Positions 23,126 through 32,249 of a stretch of DNA of 64,000 nt are shown one piece after another. The notes beneath the pieces are model-generated. The model was not told the origin of the DNA and did not search any database. It was given only the letters and a program-made list of their open reading frames with translations. The number at the start of each line of letters is the position of its first letter. Position 1 is the stretch's first letter. A program made the translations under genes and the position numbers. Origin of the DNA: Chloracidobacterium sp. CP2_5A (lineage in GTDB: Bacteria > Acidobacteriota > Blastocatellia > Chloracidobacteriales > Chloracidobacteriaceae); NCBI GenBank assembly GCA_002254845.1, contig NKPT01000002.1, positions 62,001 through 126,000 on the forward strand, given 5' to 3'.

Positions 23126-24904
23126 ATGAGCAACAAACCAAGCATCATTGTCGTTGGCGGCGGGCTGGCCGGACTAATGACGACCATCAAGGCCTGCGAG
23201 CTCGGCTATGCCGTTGACCTGTTTTCGCTCGTTCCCGTCAAGCGGTCGCATTCGGTCTGCGCGCAGGGCGGCATCAATGGCGCTGTCAATACCAAGGGCG
23301 AGGGCGATTCGACCTACGAGCACTTCGATGACACGGTCTATGGCGGTGACTTCCTTGCCGAGCAGCCGCCGGTCAAGGCCATGTGCGACATGGCCCCGGA
23401 CATCATCTACATGTTCGACCGCATGGGCGTTCCATTTTCGCGCACGCCCGAGGGGCTGATTGATTTTCGCCGGTTTGGCGGCACGAAGCACCACCGCACC
23501 GCCTTCGCCGGCGCGACCACGGGGCAGCAACTCCTTTACGCCCTTGACGAGCAGGTTCGCCGCTACGAAGCCGAGGGCAAGGTGCGGAAGTATGAAGGCT
23601 GGGAATTTCTGTCCGGCGTGATGGACAATGGCCGCTGCCACGGGATCACGGCGATGAATCTGCAATCGCTGGAGGTCAAAGCCTTCGCCGGGGCGGCCGT
23701 GGTCATGGCCACCGGCGGCATCGGGGCAATTTTCGGCAAGTCCACAAACTCGGTCATCTGCACCGGCAGCTCGCAGGGCGCGCTCTATCGTCAGGGCGTC
23801 AAATACGCCAACGGCGAGTTTATTCAAGTTCATCCGACGGCGATTCCGGGCGAGGATAAGCTCCGCCTGATGTCGGAAAGCGCCCGCGGCGAGGGCGGCC
23901 GCGTCTGGGTGCCGCGCGCGCCCAAGGACCAGCGCGCGCCCAAGGATATTCCGGCTTCGGAGCGGTGGTATTTTCTAGAGGAAAAATATCCCGAATACGG
24001 CAACCTCGTCCCGCGCGACATCGCCACCCGCGAAATCTTCCAGGTCTGCCTCGACGGCTATGGCGTCGGCGGCAAGTTTCAGGTCTATCTTGACCTCACG
24101 CATATCCCGCGCGAGCAGCTCGACCGCAAGCTGGGCGGCATTCTCGAAATTTACGAGATGTTCGTCGGCGACGATCCGCGCGAGACGCCAATGCGCGTCT
24201 TTCCCGGCATGCACTACACCATGGGCGGGCTGTGGGTGGACTACGAGCAACAAACCAACATCGCCGGCCTCTATGCCGTGGGCGAGTGCGACTACTCGAT
24301 TCACGGCGCGAATCGGCTCGGCGCCAACAGCCTGCTGTCGTGCGTTTACGCAGGCATCGTCGCGGGGCCGGCCGCGGTGAATTTCGCCAAAAACAACGCG
24401 GTCAAGGACCCGCATGACCCTATCTTCGAGCGCGAGCGGGCGCGGCAGGCGGCGCTCAACGAAGCCCTCAAAAACAAGCGCGGCTCGGAAAACCCGCGCG
24501 TCCTGCACGAGGAACTGGGGCGCATCATGACCGAAAACGTGACGGTCATTCGGTACAACGACCGGCTGCGCCAGACGGATGAGAAAATTCAGGAGCTGCT
24601 GGAACGCTACGAGCGGATCGACCTCAATGAGCAAAACTATTGGGCGACGCAAGCCATCCCGCACGCGCGACAGTTGGAAAACATGCTCCATCTGGCGCGG
24701 GTCATCACGCTGGGCGCGCTGAATCGGGATGAATCGCGCGGCGCGCACTACAAGCCGGAATTCCCGGAGCGCGACGACGAGCGGTTCCTCAAAACCACGA
24801 TAGCGACCTGGACGCCGGAAGGGCCGCAACTGACTTACGAGGATGTCAACGTCAGCCTTATCAAGCCGCGCAAGCGGGATTACTCAAAGAAAAAGGCCGC
24901 CTAA
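23126..24904 (+). CDS. sdhA: Succinate dehydrogenase/fumarate reductase flavoprotein subunit
   Basis: Oxidises succinate to fumarate with covalently bound FAD. The 592-residue protein has the dinucleotide motif VVGGGLAGLM (~9-18), the FAD-linking His in SVCAQGGINGA-type context, GTKHHRTAF and GATTGQQ, substrate-binding HPTAIPG, SESARGEGGRVWVP, and the C-terminal GGLWVDYEQQTNIAGLYAVGECDYSIHGANRLGANSLLSCVYAG. The class matches the b558-type enzyme of sdhC. The Shine-Dalgarno is poor (spacing 33 bp from sdhC). The RAPKD motif occurs twice in a row (~residues 270-280). Confidence 0.96.
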   Translation: MSNKPSIIVVGGGLAGLMTTIKACELGYAVDLFSLVPVKRSHSVCAQGGINGAVNTKGEGDSTYEHFDDTVYGGDFLAEQPPVKAMCDMAPDIIYMFDRMGVPFSRTPEGLIDFRRFGGTKHHRTAFAGATTGQQLLYALDEQVRRYEAEGKVRKYEGWEFLSGVMDNGRCHGITAMNLQSLEVKAFAGAAVVMATGGIGAIFGKSTNSVICTGSSQGALYRQGVKYANGEFIQVHPTAIPGEDKLRLMSESARGEGGRVWVPRAPKDQRAPKDIPASERWYFLEEKYPEYGNLVPRDIATREIFQVCLDGYGVGGKFQVYLDLTHIPREQLDRKLGGILEIYEMFVGDDPRETPMRVFPGMHYTMGGLWVDYEQQTNIAGLYAVGECDYSIHGANRLGANSLLSCVYAGIVAGPAAVNFAKNNAVKDPHDPIFERERARQAALNEALKNKRGSENPRVLHEELGRIMTENVTVIRYNDRLRQTDEKIQELLERYERIDLNEQNYWATQAIPHARQLENMLHLARVITLGALNRDESRGAHYKPEFPERDDERFLKTTIATWTPEGPQLTYEDVNVSLIKPRKRDYSKKKAA

Positions 24905-24923
24905 AACCCCGGAAGCTCTCAGT

Positions 24924-25610
24924 ATGCGCCTGAAGCGTCTCGCCGTCAGTGGCTTGCTTGTCGCCGGACTCAGCGCAGGCGGCTTTCCTCCCCAGGCGGC
25001 GGGCGGCGGGCGCCGCCCGGGCGACGAGCAAAAGCTGACTGTGACGCCGGTCAAGACCGTCCCGCCGAGCTTGCGCGGTCTGCTCAAGGGCCGCTTCCAG
25101 CAGGGCTTTCGCTGGGACGACCTCAACGGCGACAACTGGTTGCTTCTGACGCAGACCGGGGCGTTCCCGTCGCCCGGTCGGAAGCGCCGGACGAACGCGC
25201 CGGAGGAGTTTCGCCAGGCCGAGCTGTACGCCTGCCGGTTTGTCAACGCGAGCGGCGTCTTTTCCAAGGCGTGGCAAATCGCGGATTTTGTCCGCGAGTG
25301 TCCGCTGGACGTCACGGCCGAGTTTATTTTTCCGGCTACGGAAGTCACCGACCTAGACGGTAACGGCATCGCCGAGGCGTGGGTGATGTACAAAACGGCC
25401 TGTCGCGGCGATGTCAGCCCGGCGACGCTCAAAATCATCATGTACGAGGGCAACCAAAAGTACGCCCTGCGGGGCAGCGCCCGCATTGAGCTGCCGGACT
25501 TCGCCGAAGGCGGCGACAAGTCGCCAGATGCCGCGCTCCGCGCCAATCAAGCGTTTTTCCAGCATGCCGAGCGCAAGTGGAAGCGGTTTTGCAAGGAAAC
25601 CTTTCCGTGA
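24924..25610 (+). CDS. Exported protein of unknown function inside the sdh operon
   Basis: A 228-residue protein with a signal peptide (MRLKRLAVSGLLVAGLSAGGFPPQAAG). The mature part contains WDDLNGDNWLLLTQTG and TDLDGNGIAEAWVMYKTACRGD, two DxNG-type loops typical of Ca-binding FG-GAP/VCBS-like repeats, plus three Cys (YACRF, RECPLD, TACRGD). The motif set recalls a conserved exported family found mainly in Bacteroidetes (I recall the label M949_RS01915), which I cannot confirm here. It starts 19 bp after sdhA and ends 86 bp before sdhB, so it is transcribed with the complex. Its link to succinate dehydrogenase is unknown; the product is periplasmic, whereas SdhA/B are cytoplasmic. Confidence 0.8.
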   Translation: MRLKRLAVSGLLVAGLSAGGFPPQAAGGGRRPGDEQKLTVTPVKTVPPSLRGLLKGRFQQGFRWDDLNGDNWLLLTQTGAFPSPGRKRRTNAPEEFRQAELYACRFVNASGVFSKAWQIADFVRECPLDVTAEFIFPATEVTDLDGNGIAEAWVMYKTACRGDVSPATLKIIMYEGNQKYALRGSARIELPDFAEGGDKSPDAALRANQAFFQHAERKWKRFCKETFP

Positions 25611-25696
25611 GCCGAGCTTGCGCGGCGTTCCGCGCCCGGCAACGATTCAGGGATGAACTAGTAGCTCGACGCCGCCCCCCGAATGGAGATAGCCCA

Positions 25697-26449
25697 ATGA
25701 CTCGTGAAAAGATCGTTCTCAAAGTCAAGCGCAAAGACGCGCCCGATAAGCCGGCCCGGTGGGAGGAGTTTGCAATTCCTTACCGCCCGAACATGAACAT
25801 CATCAGTTGTCTGATGGAAGTGCAGAAAGCGCCGGTCACCGCGTCTGGGCAAGCGACGACGCCGGTGGTGTGGGACTGCTGCTGCCTGGAGCATGTTTGC
25901 GGCGCCTGCTCAATGGTTATTAACGGCAAAGCCCGTCAGGCGTGCAGCACGCTCGTGGACAAGCTCGAAGATGGGCCAATCACGCTCGAGCCCTTGACCA
26001 AGTTTCCGACAGTTCGCGATCTGCAGGTTGATCGCTCGCGCTTGTTCAATGACCTCAAGAAGGTTAAGGCCTGGATTCCGGTGGATGGCACGTATGCCAT
26101 GGGGCCAGGGCCGCGGGTTGACCAGAAAACCACGGAGATTCGCTATAAGCTCTCCACCTGCATGTCCTGCGCGGTCTGCATGGAAGTCTGCCCGCAGTAC
26201 AACGAGCGTTCGGCCTTCATCGGCCCCTCGGTGCTCAACCAAGTCCGTCTGATGAATATGCACCCGACCGGAAAGCTCAACCGCGACGAGCGATTGGAAG
26301 CCATCATGGGCGATGGGGGCATCACGGATTGCGGCAACGCTCAGAACTGCGTCAAGGCCTGCCCAAAAAACATTCCGCTGACCGAATCGATTGCCGATCT
26401 TGGGCGGCAAACGACAATCCACGGCTTGTTCGGCTGGCTTATGCCCTAG
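25697..26449 (+). CDS. sdhB: Succinate dehydrogenase iron-sulfur subunit
   Basis: A 250-residue electron-transfer subunit. The N-terminal ferredoxin domain binds the [2Fe-2S] cluster through CLEHVCGAC and a later Cys in ARQACS. The C-terminal domain has CMSCAVCMEVCPQYNE and CGNAQNCVKACPKNIP for the [4Fe-4S] and [3Fe-4S] clusters. ATG 25697 is preceded by GGAG; the longer frame lacks conservation. Three consecutive Cys (DCCCLEH) at the first cluster are a little unusual. Confidence 0.95.
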   Translation: MTREKIVLKVKRKDAPDKPARWEEFAIPYRPNMNIISCLMEVQKAPVTASGQATTPVVWDCCCLEHVCGACSMVINGKARQACSTLVDKLEDGPITLEPLTKFPTVRDLQVDRSRLFNDLKKVKAWIPVDGTYAMGPGPRVDQKTTEIRYKLSTCMSCAVCMEVCPQYNERSAFIGPSVLNQVRLMNMHPTGKLNRDERLEAIMGDGGITDCGNAQNCVKACPKNIPLTESIADLGRQTTIHGLFGWLMP

Positions 26450-26457
26450 AAAGTCGC

Positions 26458-26784
26458 ATGACGGAGATTCAGCAAATCACGGCGGCGAAGCTGGCGGAGC
26501 GCCTTGCCGCCGGCGACTCGGTCAACCTGCTCGACGTGCGCGAAGCGTGGGAGTACGACTTCAACCGCATTCCCGGCGGGCAGCTACGGCCTATGAGCGA
26601 AATGCCGGACTGGGCGACGAAGCTCAATCCGGCTGAGGAATACGTTGTCTATTGTCACCACGGCATCCGGAGCCTGCACGCTTGCGCCTACCTGCGCAGC
26701 AAGGGGTTTGCGCGGCTGGTCAATCTCGCGGGCGGCATTGACGCCTGGTCGCGCGAGGTTGACCCGACTGTTCCGCTTTACTGA
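26458..26784 (+). CDS. Single-domain rhodanese-like sulfurtransferase
   Basis: A 108-residue rhodanese fold. LLDVREAWEYDFNRIPGG is the CH2A-type region; the active-site loop VYCHHGIRSLHACAYL carries the sulfur-accepting Cys and the CHHGxRS form common in small bacterial rhodaneses; NLAGGIDAWSREVDPTVPLY is the usual C-terminus. It lies 8 bp after sdhB, so it is co-transcribed. A role in Fe-S cluster maintenance of the complex is a reasonable guess but only from context. Confidence 0.9.
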   Translation: MTEIQQITAAKLAERLAAGDSVNLLDVREAWEYDFNRIPGGQLRPMSEMPDWATKLNPAEEYVVYCHHGIRSLHACAYLRSKGFARLVNLAGGIDAWSREVDPTVPLY

Positions 26785-26802
26785 GCGAGTCGAGCGGTCG
26801 CG

Positions 26803-27669
26803 CTAGGCGCCGGGCGCGGCTGCGCTCGCTTGCCCCATCGCCATTTGAATGCCCTGCGCGAGCGACTCGCGCAAGCGCTGGTATTCCGTCCACGAGCGCC
26901 CCGCGATGAGGCCGCCATCCACCACCAGCGCGTGGCCGGTGACGAATCGGGCGTCGTCGCTTGCCAGCCAGAGGACGGCCTGAGCGATGTCGGCGGGCTG
27001 GCCGGCATGACGGAGCGGTTGCGCGTTGACCTGCATCGGCGCCATCAATGGGGCCAGGGCGCGCGACGCCTCTGGCGGCAGCCCAAAGGCGTTGCCGAAG
27101 ATGCCGGTGGCGATGAAGCCCGGACAGACGCAGTTGACGCGGATGCCTTGTTCCGCCAGCTCCATCGCGACCGAATGGGTTAGGTGAATGACGGCCGCCT
27201 TGCAGGCGCTATAGATGTGCGGCGCGTGACCAGTGCGTAGCCCGGCGACGCTGGCGGTGCTGACGATGCTGCCCGCCCCGCGCGGCGACATGACGCGGGC
27301 GGCGTGCTTCATGCCAAGAAAGACGCTGCGCAGAAGCAGGTCCACCGTCAGGTCAAACCCCTCGACCGAAGTTTCAGCAATGGGCGCGGAAACGCCTTGC
27401 GCGCCGGCGTTGTTGAACATGATATCGAGCGCGCCAAAACGCGCGGCGGCAAAATCGGCGAGCGCGGCAAGGTCGTCTTCGCTGGTGACATCGGCGCGCC
27501 GGTAGGCGGCGCGCTCGCCGAGCTCTGCAGCCAGGCCCGCGCCGCGCTCGTCTTGAATGTCGCTAAGGACGACCGCCGCGCCTTCGGCATGAAAGAGCCG
27601 CGCCGTCGCCTCGCCAATCCCGCTGGCCGCCCCGGTGACGACGGCTACTTTTCCATCGAGCTTACCCAT
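26803..27669 (-). CDS. Short-chain dehydrogenase/reductase (SDR), classical type
   Basis: A 288-residue NAD(P)(H)-dependent oxidoreductase. TGAASGIGEA (~12-21) binds the dinucleotide, and Asp in VVLSDIQDE favours NAD(H). NNAGAQG, Ser in SIVSTASVAG, YSACK with the catalytic Tyr and Lys, and NCVCPGFIATGIF complete the fold. The C-terminus extends beyond VVDGGLIAG by ~30 residues (SWTEYQRLRESLAQGIQ). The substrate cannot be told. It ends an operon with the small protein and permease upstream, and faces the rhodanese gene with an 18-bp gap. Confidence 0.92.
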   Translation of the reverse strand: MGKLDGKVAVVTGAASGIGEATARLFHAEGAAVVLSDIQDERGAGLAAELGERAAYRRADVTSEDDLAALADFAAARFGALDIMFNNAGAQGVSAPIAETSVEGFDLTVDLLLRSVFLGMKHAARVMSPRGAGSIVSTASVAGLRTGHAPHIYSACKAAVIHLTHSVAMELAEQGIRVNCVCPGFIATGIFGNAFGLPPEASRALAPLMAPMQVNAQPLRHAGQPADIAQAVLWLASDDARFVTGHALVVDGGLIAGRSWTEYQRLRESLAQGIQMAMGQASAAAPGA

Positions 27670-27703
27670 GATCTTGCTCCGTTACGCTTGAAAGTGACGG
27701 CGG

Positions 27704-28003
27704 CTATCCGCCGAAAAATCGCCTGACGCGCTCCCACAGGGAGGGCTTCGGGAGGTCGAAGGGCTGGTTGAATTCGGGAATTGCCGCCGGCTCCTGGTAG
27801 CCCTCCGGCGGGCGGGACTCCCGCAGGCTGCGGAGGCGACTGGCCAGGGGCGTCTCCAAGTCGGGCGGCGGCGCGGCCGGCTCCTCGACCGGCGCGCGAG
27901 CCGGCATCGGGCTGTAACGGTTTGACCCCTGCGTCTGTCCAGAGGCGGGGCGCCGCGCATTGCCGCTGCGCAGGCGCGATGGGCTTTCGTCTTCCATGTT
28001 CAT
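27704..28003 (-). CDS. Small Pro-rich protein of unknown function
   Basis: A 99-residue, mostly disordered protein: Ser/Arg-rich N-terminus, Pro/Ala centre (~40-80) and a short amphipathic C-terminus PSLWERVRRFFGG that could touch a membrane. No signal peptide or known domain is seen. A second ATG (27997) is two codons in. It lies 30 bp downstream of the permease and 34 bp upstream of the SDR on the same strand, which supports a real gene. Confidence 0.6.
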   Translation of the reverse strand: MNMEDESPSRLRSGNARRPASGQTQGSNRYSPMPARAPVEEPAAPPPDLETPLASRLRSLRESRPPEGYQEPAAIPEFNQPFDLPKPSLWERVRRFFGG

Positions 28004-28033
28004 GGCGCGAGCTTTCTTACGAAGGCGAGCTGA

Positions 28034-29002
28034 TTACCGATCCAGCGCGATTCGCGGGTCGAGAAGCCGATAAAGCAAATCCGTCAGCGTGTTGACGGTG
28101 ACATACGTCAGCGCAATCGCCAAGAGATTCGCCTGAACCTGATTGTACTCCCGCTCGTTGATGGCGCGCACCGTAAGGTCGCCCACCCCCGGCATCGAGA
28201 AAATGGTCTCGGTGACAATCGCGCCCGTGAGGATGATGCCAAACTGGAGGCCGATGATGGTCACGACTGGAATCAGGCTGTTTTTGAGAACGTGCTTGAA
28301 CAGGACGACGCGCTCCGGGAGACCCTTGGCGCGCGCTGCGCGGACGTAGTCCTCGTCAAGCTCCTCGATGACGCTAGAGCGCACCAGGCGCGTCAAAATG
28401 GCGGCCAGGGCGAGTCCGAGCGTTACGGCTGGCAGGATAAAATGCTCGAAGCCATCGCTGCCTGAAACCGGCAGCCAGTCGAGATAGACGGCGAAGATGA
28501 GAATGGCCAGCGGCCCAATCACGAAGTTGGGGAGCGCGATCCCGCCCAGCGAAATCACGGAAATTGCCGTGTCCAGCCAACTGCCGCGCGACACGGCGGC
28601 GGCAATGCCTAAGGGAAGCGCCACGATCGCCGCGACGAGGATAGCCGCGCCAGCGAGCTTGAGCGTGGCCGGGTAACGCTTCAGCAGCTCTTTCATGACA
28701 TTTTTGCCGGCGAACGTTTCCCCTAAGTCGCCGCGCAGGAGACCGCGATGCTTGTCGGCGCCGTCTGGCGCGGAAGCGCCGATCCACAGGCGGACGTACT
28801 GCCGCCAGAGCGGCAAGTCGAGACCGTGCTTGTGGCGCAGCGCCTGAATGTCTTCCGGGCGCGCGCTGTCGCCAAGGTACATCGCGACCGGGTCGCCCGG
28901 CACAAGGTGAATAAGCAGAAACACCAGCGTCACGACGGCCCACATCACCGGGATGACCACCGCCATGCGCTTGAAAAACGTCAATAGCAGCGCAGTAACC
29001 AT
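28034..29002 (-). CDS. ABC-transporter permease, dipeptide/nickel (DppB) type
   Basis: A 322-residue inner-membrane permease with six transmembrane segments. The N-terminal LLIHLVPGDPVAMYLG, the middle GGIALPNFVIGPLAILIF and the EAA loop region VRAARAKGLPERVVLFKHVLKNSLIPVV, ending TETIFSMPGVGDLTVRAINEREYNQVQ, are characteristic of DppB/OppB. Normally dppC, two ATPase genes and a binding protein lie alongside; none are in the window, so it is an orphan or the cluster is split. There is no good Shine-Dalgarno before ATG 29002. Confidence 0.9.
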   Translation of the reverse strand: MVTALLLTFFKRMAVVIPVMWAVVTLVFLLIHLVPGDPVAMYLGDSARPEDIQALRHKHGLDLPLWRQYVRLWIGASAPDGADKHRGLLRGDLGETFAGKNVMKELLKRYPATLKLAGAAILVAAIVALPLGIAAAVSRGSWLDTAISVISLGGIALPNFVIGPLAILIFAVYLDWLPVSGSDGFEHFILPAVTLGLALAAILTRLVRSSVIEELDEDYVRAARAKGLPERVVLFKHVLKNSLIPVVTIIGLQFGIILTGAIVTETIFSMPGVGDLTVRAINEREYNQVQANLLAIALTYVTVNTLTDLLYRLLDPRIALDR

Positions 29003-29468
29003 AACGACCCAGCGGCAACGGCAGGAGCATCGTTACCGCAGGAAAAAACGCAAGCCTGATTGTTATCTTAACAAAGTATCCTAACGATAGCGCCGCCGGC
29101 GCTGTCATCCGGGAAGATAGACTGCGCCTGAAGAAGCCTTCAAAAAGGAGCCTTCAAAGCCGTCAACTCATTTAGCGCGTCTCCTCGCATCGATTTTCCG
29201 CCGCCAAGAACCGGCTGACAACCTGGAAGCGAAGCTTCCCTAGCTTGCGGTTGAATGTCTAGCCGATTGAATGGCGCGGGCGGCCACGCAGGCTTGCGCC
29301 CTTCCGCGACAGAACGCGGAAAGCCGCCTTTCCGGCTGCCGCGGACGGCCAGGGCGGCGGCCGGGCTAGCGCAAGCGTCGCCGCCCGCCGATGCGCGCTT
29401 GCCGCGTCGAGCCTAAACGACTAGGGTCTGTCCCGGCGTATCGCCGCGCGAGCGCCCGGAAGTCGCCT
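29003..29468. other. 466-bp divergent intergenic region
   Basis: Between the divergent permease and M16 genes. It holds an AT-rich patch with an inverted repeat (29060-29074), a 14-bp-period partial direct repeat (AGCCTTCAAA at 29135 and 29149), and a hairpin TTCCGCG-N6-CGCGGAA (29302-29321). No gene or tRNA was found. Confidence 0.6.
29060..29074. promoter_or_regulatory. Inverted repeat TTGTTA-TCT-TAACAA
   Basis: A perfect 6-3-6 palindrome in a local AT-rich island 58 bp before the permease start. It is a candidate operator; the regulator is unknown. Confidence 0.4.
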
Positions 29469-32204
29469 ATGTTGTACGCTCGTTACGCTTCCCTCTCGCT
29501 CCTATTACTTACCGTTTTACTTACCGTTGTTCCGGCGCCGGGCCAGACCCGCCGCCGCCCGCCGCCGCCTGTCGCGTCGCCCAAGTCCGCGCCTATCCGC
29601 GGCCTCGCGGAACAAGCGCAACGCGGCGAGCTGACCTTCGCCCGCTTCAGCAACGGGCTGCGGCTCATCTGCGGCGAGCGGCACGGCTCCGAGCTCGCGG
29701 CCGTCACTGTCCAGCTTGGCTTTGGCGAGGCGGACGAGCCGCCGGCCGCGCCGGGCGCCGCCTGGGCGGTGGCCCACGGATTGCTAACCGAAGCCGAGCG
29801 CGCCGAGTTAGCGACGGCCGGCGCGACGCTTGACATTGGCGTTGGCGCGCAGGCGACAACGCTGACGGCGACCGCCCCAGCGACCCGGATGGCGGACATC
29901 GCCAAGCTATTGCTGCGGGCCGTCGCCCGAGCCGGCTTTGGGGAAGACCAGCTTCGCGCCGGCGCCGCGCAGGCCGGGCGGGCGTGGGACGCCTGCCAAT
30001 CGCGCGCCGAGGCGATCAGCCGCGCCGCCTGGCTGGCGCTGGCGGCCGGGCGCAAGCGCGCGTCGCCGCTCTCCGGCGAAAGCTTCAAGGCGGTGACGCT
30101 GGAAGCGGCGGGCGCTTTTCACGCCGCAAACCTGACGCCGCGCAAAACGGTTGTCGCTGTGACGGGCGACATAAGCTTAGTCGCGGCGTTGCGGGCGATC
30201 GCCGACGCGACCGCCAACTGGAATCCCAAGCCGGCTGCCGTCACGCCGGCGCCGCCCGCTGGCGAGCGCTACCACGCTGAGCAGGGCGCGCAGGGGCGAA
30301 CGCGAGTTCAGCTAGGCTACGCGCTGCCGGCTTTGCGCGATGAGGAGCGGGTCGCGCTAGACATCGTCTGCGCCGCGCTCGCCCTCGGCCGCCGCGCTCG
30401 CCTGACAGAGGCGCTGGTTGAAAATCGTCAGCTTGCGTCCGAGGTGGCGGCGCGCTTGGAGGCGACGGCGCAGAGCGCCACGCTGCGCATCAGCTTGAAT
30501 GTTCACCCTGAGCGACTTGACCGCGCCGAAGTCCTGACGCTGGAAGCCATCGAGCGATTGCGGCGAGAGCGCCTCTCGGAAGGCGAGCTGCAGCGGGCAA
30601 AGGCCCAGCTTGAGCTGGAGCGCGCCCTCGAAAGCGACGACGCGAGCGACTGGAGCCGCCAGCTCGCGCAGGTCGAGTCCAGCGTCGGGCTGCTCACGTG
30701 GCTGGACGACGCCGACCGCCTCGACAGCATTGATAGCGAGCAGGTTCGCGCCGTCGCGGCAAAGCATCTGACGGCGTCGCGCTTGGTGGTTTATGAGTAC
30801 GCGGCGGCGACCGCCCCGCCGCGCACTTTCACGCCGGAAAAGTTTTTTGAAACAGTTGGCTTGCTCGTCCCGCAAACGCTCGTCGCTGACATCCCGCCCG
30901 GCGAGGCGACGGACGCGCCGGAAACCGTGGTGGTATCGGCAAAGCCGCGCCCAAAAGCCAAGGATGGCGGGCTGGTGGCGTTGCCGCCGGCCGAGCCGGT
31001 ACGGGAGTACGCTACGTTGCGCGGCCCCCGCGCGCTGGTTCGCCCTGACCCGGCGCGTCCGCTGGTGGCAATTGGCTTCTACTTTCAGGGCGGGCGCTTT
31101 GTTGAAGATGAAATCACAGCCGGCGTCACGGAACTCATGCTGCGCGTTATGACGCGCAGCTCGGCAAAATACGCCCCGGATGGATTGCTCGACGAAATCG
31201 AGCGTTTCGGCGGGCGCTTGCAGATCGTCAATGAGCGCGATTTCTTCGGCTTTGAGCTGTGCGTGGTGGCGCCTCAGGCCGAGGCCGCCCTGCGTCGTCT
31301 CGTGACGCTCGTCGAGCGTCCCAGCTTTGACGCCGCCGCGGTCAAGGCTGAGCGGGAGCGATTACTGGCCGAGCAAAAATCGCGGGCGGCCGATTCGGTC
31401 GAGCTGGCCGCCTGGCTGGCCCGGCGCAGCTTGTTTCCAGCGCATCCCTACGGCTTCCCGCCGCTCGGCGTCGCCGGCACCGTAGGCAAGCTAGACGAAG
31501 GCGCTGTCCAGCGATGGCACGCCGCGACCATCCAGCGCCAATTGCCGATCGTGGTCATCGTCGGCGGAACGCAGGGCTCGACGCTCGTAACGCGCGACAT
31601 CACGGAAGGTTTCGTCCGGCGCGAAACCGATGCGTCGCTGAAGGCGCGCGTGGCGCAGCCGGCTGACGCTCCGCTGGCCCGGGAAAGCGCGAGCGGGACG
31701 CGCGACATCGCGGCCTTCGCCTTGGCGACGCCGGGCGGGCGCGACGCCGACGACCGCTGGGCGGCGCTCGCGGCCTGTCTGGCGCGACGTCTGGAGGCGG
31801 AGGACTTTCGCTTCACGGCGCGGTTTGCGCCGGCTCTTCAGCGCGGCGAGTTGCTGGTCATTGGCGAAGGCCAGCCCGACAGCTTGCCGCGTCTAATTGA
31901 AGCGATCGAGCGCGCCCTGAGCGAGTTGAGCAAGCGTCCGCCGTCCGCAGATGAGTGGCGCTTGGCTGCGCAGCAGGCGGCGACCGAGATAGCGCGGGCG
32001 ACGGATGCCGCGCTGGGCCGCAGCCGGGCCTACGCCACGGCGGTGTATCTAGGCAGGGCGCCCTCCGAAGTGGACGTTGCCCCGATGAGCATCCGACAAG
32101 CGGCCGCGCTTTCGTCCGATATTCTGGAGACGCTCAGCGGCGCGGCCGCCGGGCGCGGCCTGGTGCGCGGCGCTCGCTTGGCGCAGCCGAAAGCCGCCCC
32201 GTAA
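29469..32204 (+). CDS. Exported double M16 (insulinase-like) protein without the zinc motif
   Basis: A 911-residue protein with a signal peptide (YASLSLLLLTVLLTVVPAPGQ). Two M16 modules follow: ~45-430 (ARFSNGLRLICGERHGS) and ~510-900 (LRGPRALVRPDPARPLVAIGFYFQGGRF). The HxxEH zinc-binding motif is absent from both: module 1 reads AWAVAHGLLTEAE, retaining only the first His; module 2 reads GVTELMLRVMTRSS. It is therefore likely a non-catalytic partner, like the second subunit of bacterial M16 heterodimers, or a binding scaffold. Start ATG 29469 is chosen to fit the signal peptide. The nearest relative in the window (55195-56580) also lacks the motif. Confidence 0.85.
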   Translation: MLYARYASLSLLLLTVLLTVVPAPGQTRRRPPPPVASPKSAPIRGLAEQAQRGELTFARFSNGLRLICGERHGSELAAVTVQLGFGEADEPPAAPGAAWAVAHGLLTEAERAELATAGATLDIGVGAQATTLTATAPATRMADIAKLLLRAVARAGFGEDQLRAGAAQAGRAWDACQSRAEAISRAAWLALAAGRKRASPLSGESFKAVTLEAAGAFHAANLTPRKTVVAVTGDISLVAALRAIADATANWNPKPAAVTPAPPAGERYHAEQGAQGRTRVQLGYALPALRDEERVALDIVCAALALGRRARLTEALVENRQLASEVAARLEATAQSATLRISLNVHPERLDRAEVLTLEAIERLRRERLSEGELQRAKAQLELERALESDDASDWSRQLAQVESSVGLLTWLDDADRLDSIDSEQVRAVAAKHLTASRLVVYEYAAATAPPRTFTPEKFFETVGLLVPQTLVADIPPGEATDAPETVVVSAKPRPKAKDGGLVALPPAEPVREYATLRGPRALVRPDPARPLVAIGFYFQGGRFVEDEITAGVTELMLRVMTRSSAKYAPDGLLDEIERFGGRLQIVNERDFFGFELCVVAPQAEAALRRLVTLVERPSFDAAAVKAERERLLAEQKSRAADSVELAAWLARRSLFPAHPYGFPPLGVAGTVGKLDEGAVQRWHAATIQRQLPIVVIVGGTQGSTLVTRDITEGFVRRETDASLKARVAQPADAPLARESASGTRDIAAFALATPGGRDADDRWAALAACLARRLEAEDFRFTARFAPALQRGELLVIGEGQPDSLPRLIEAIERALSELSKRPPSADEWRLAAQQAATEIARATDAALGRSRAYATAVYLGRAPSEVDVAPMSIRQAAALSSDILETLSGAAAGRGLVRGARLAQPKAAP

Positions 32205-32249
32205 GCCCGCATCGCCTTCGATTGCCGGGAGAGCGCCGCTTCCACGGAG

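Noticed and set aside
23930-23960. RAPKD-x-RAPKD repeat in SdhA
   Set aside because: It could be another tandem duplication, but relatives vary in length at this loop, so I cannot tell it from normal variation.
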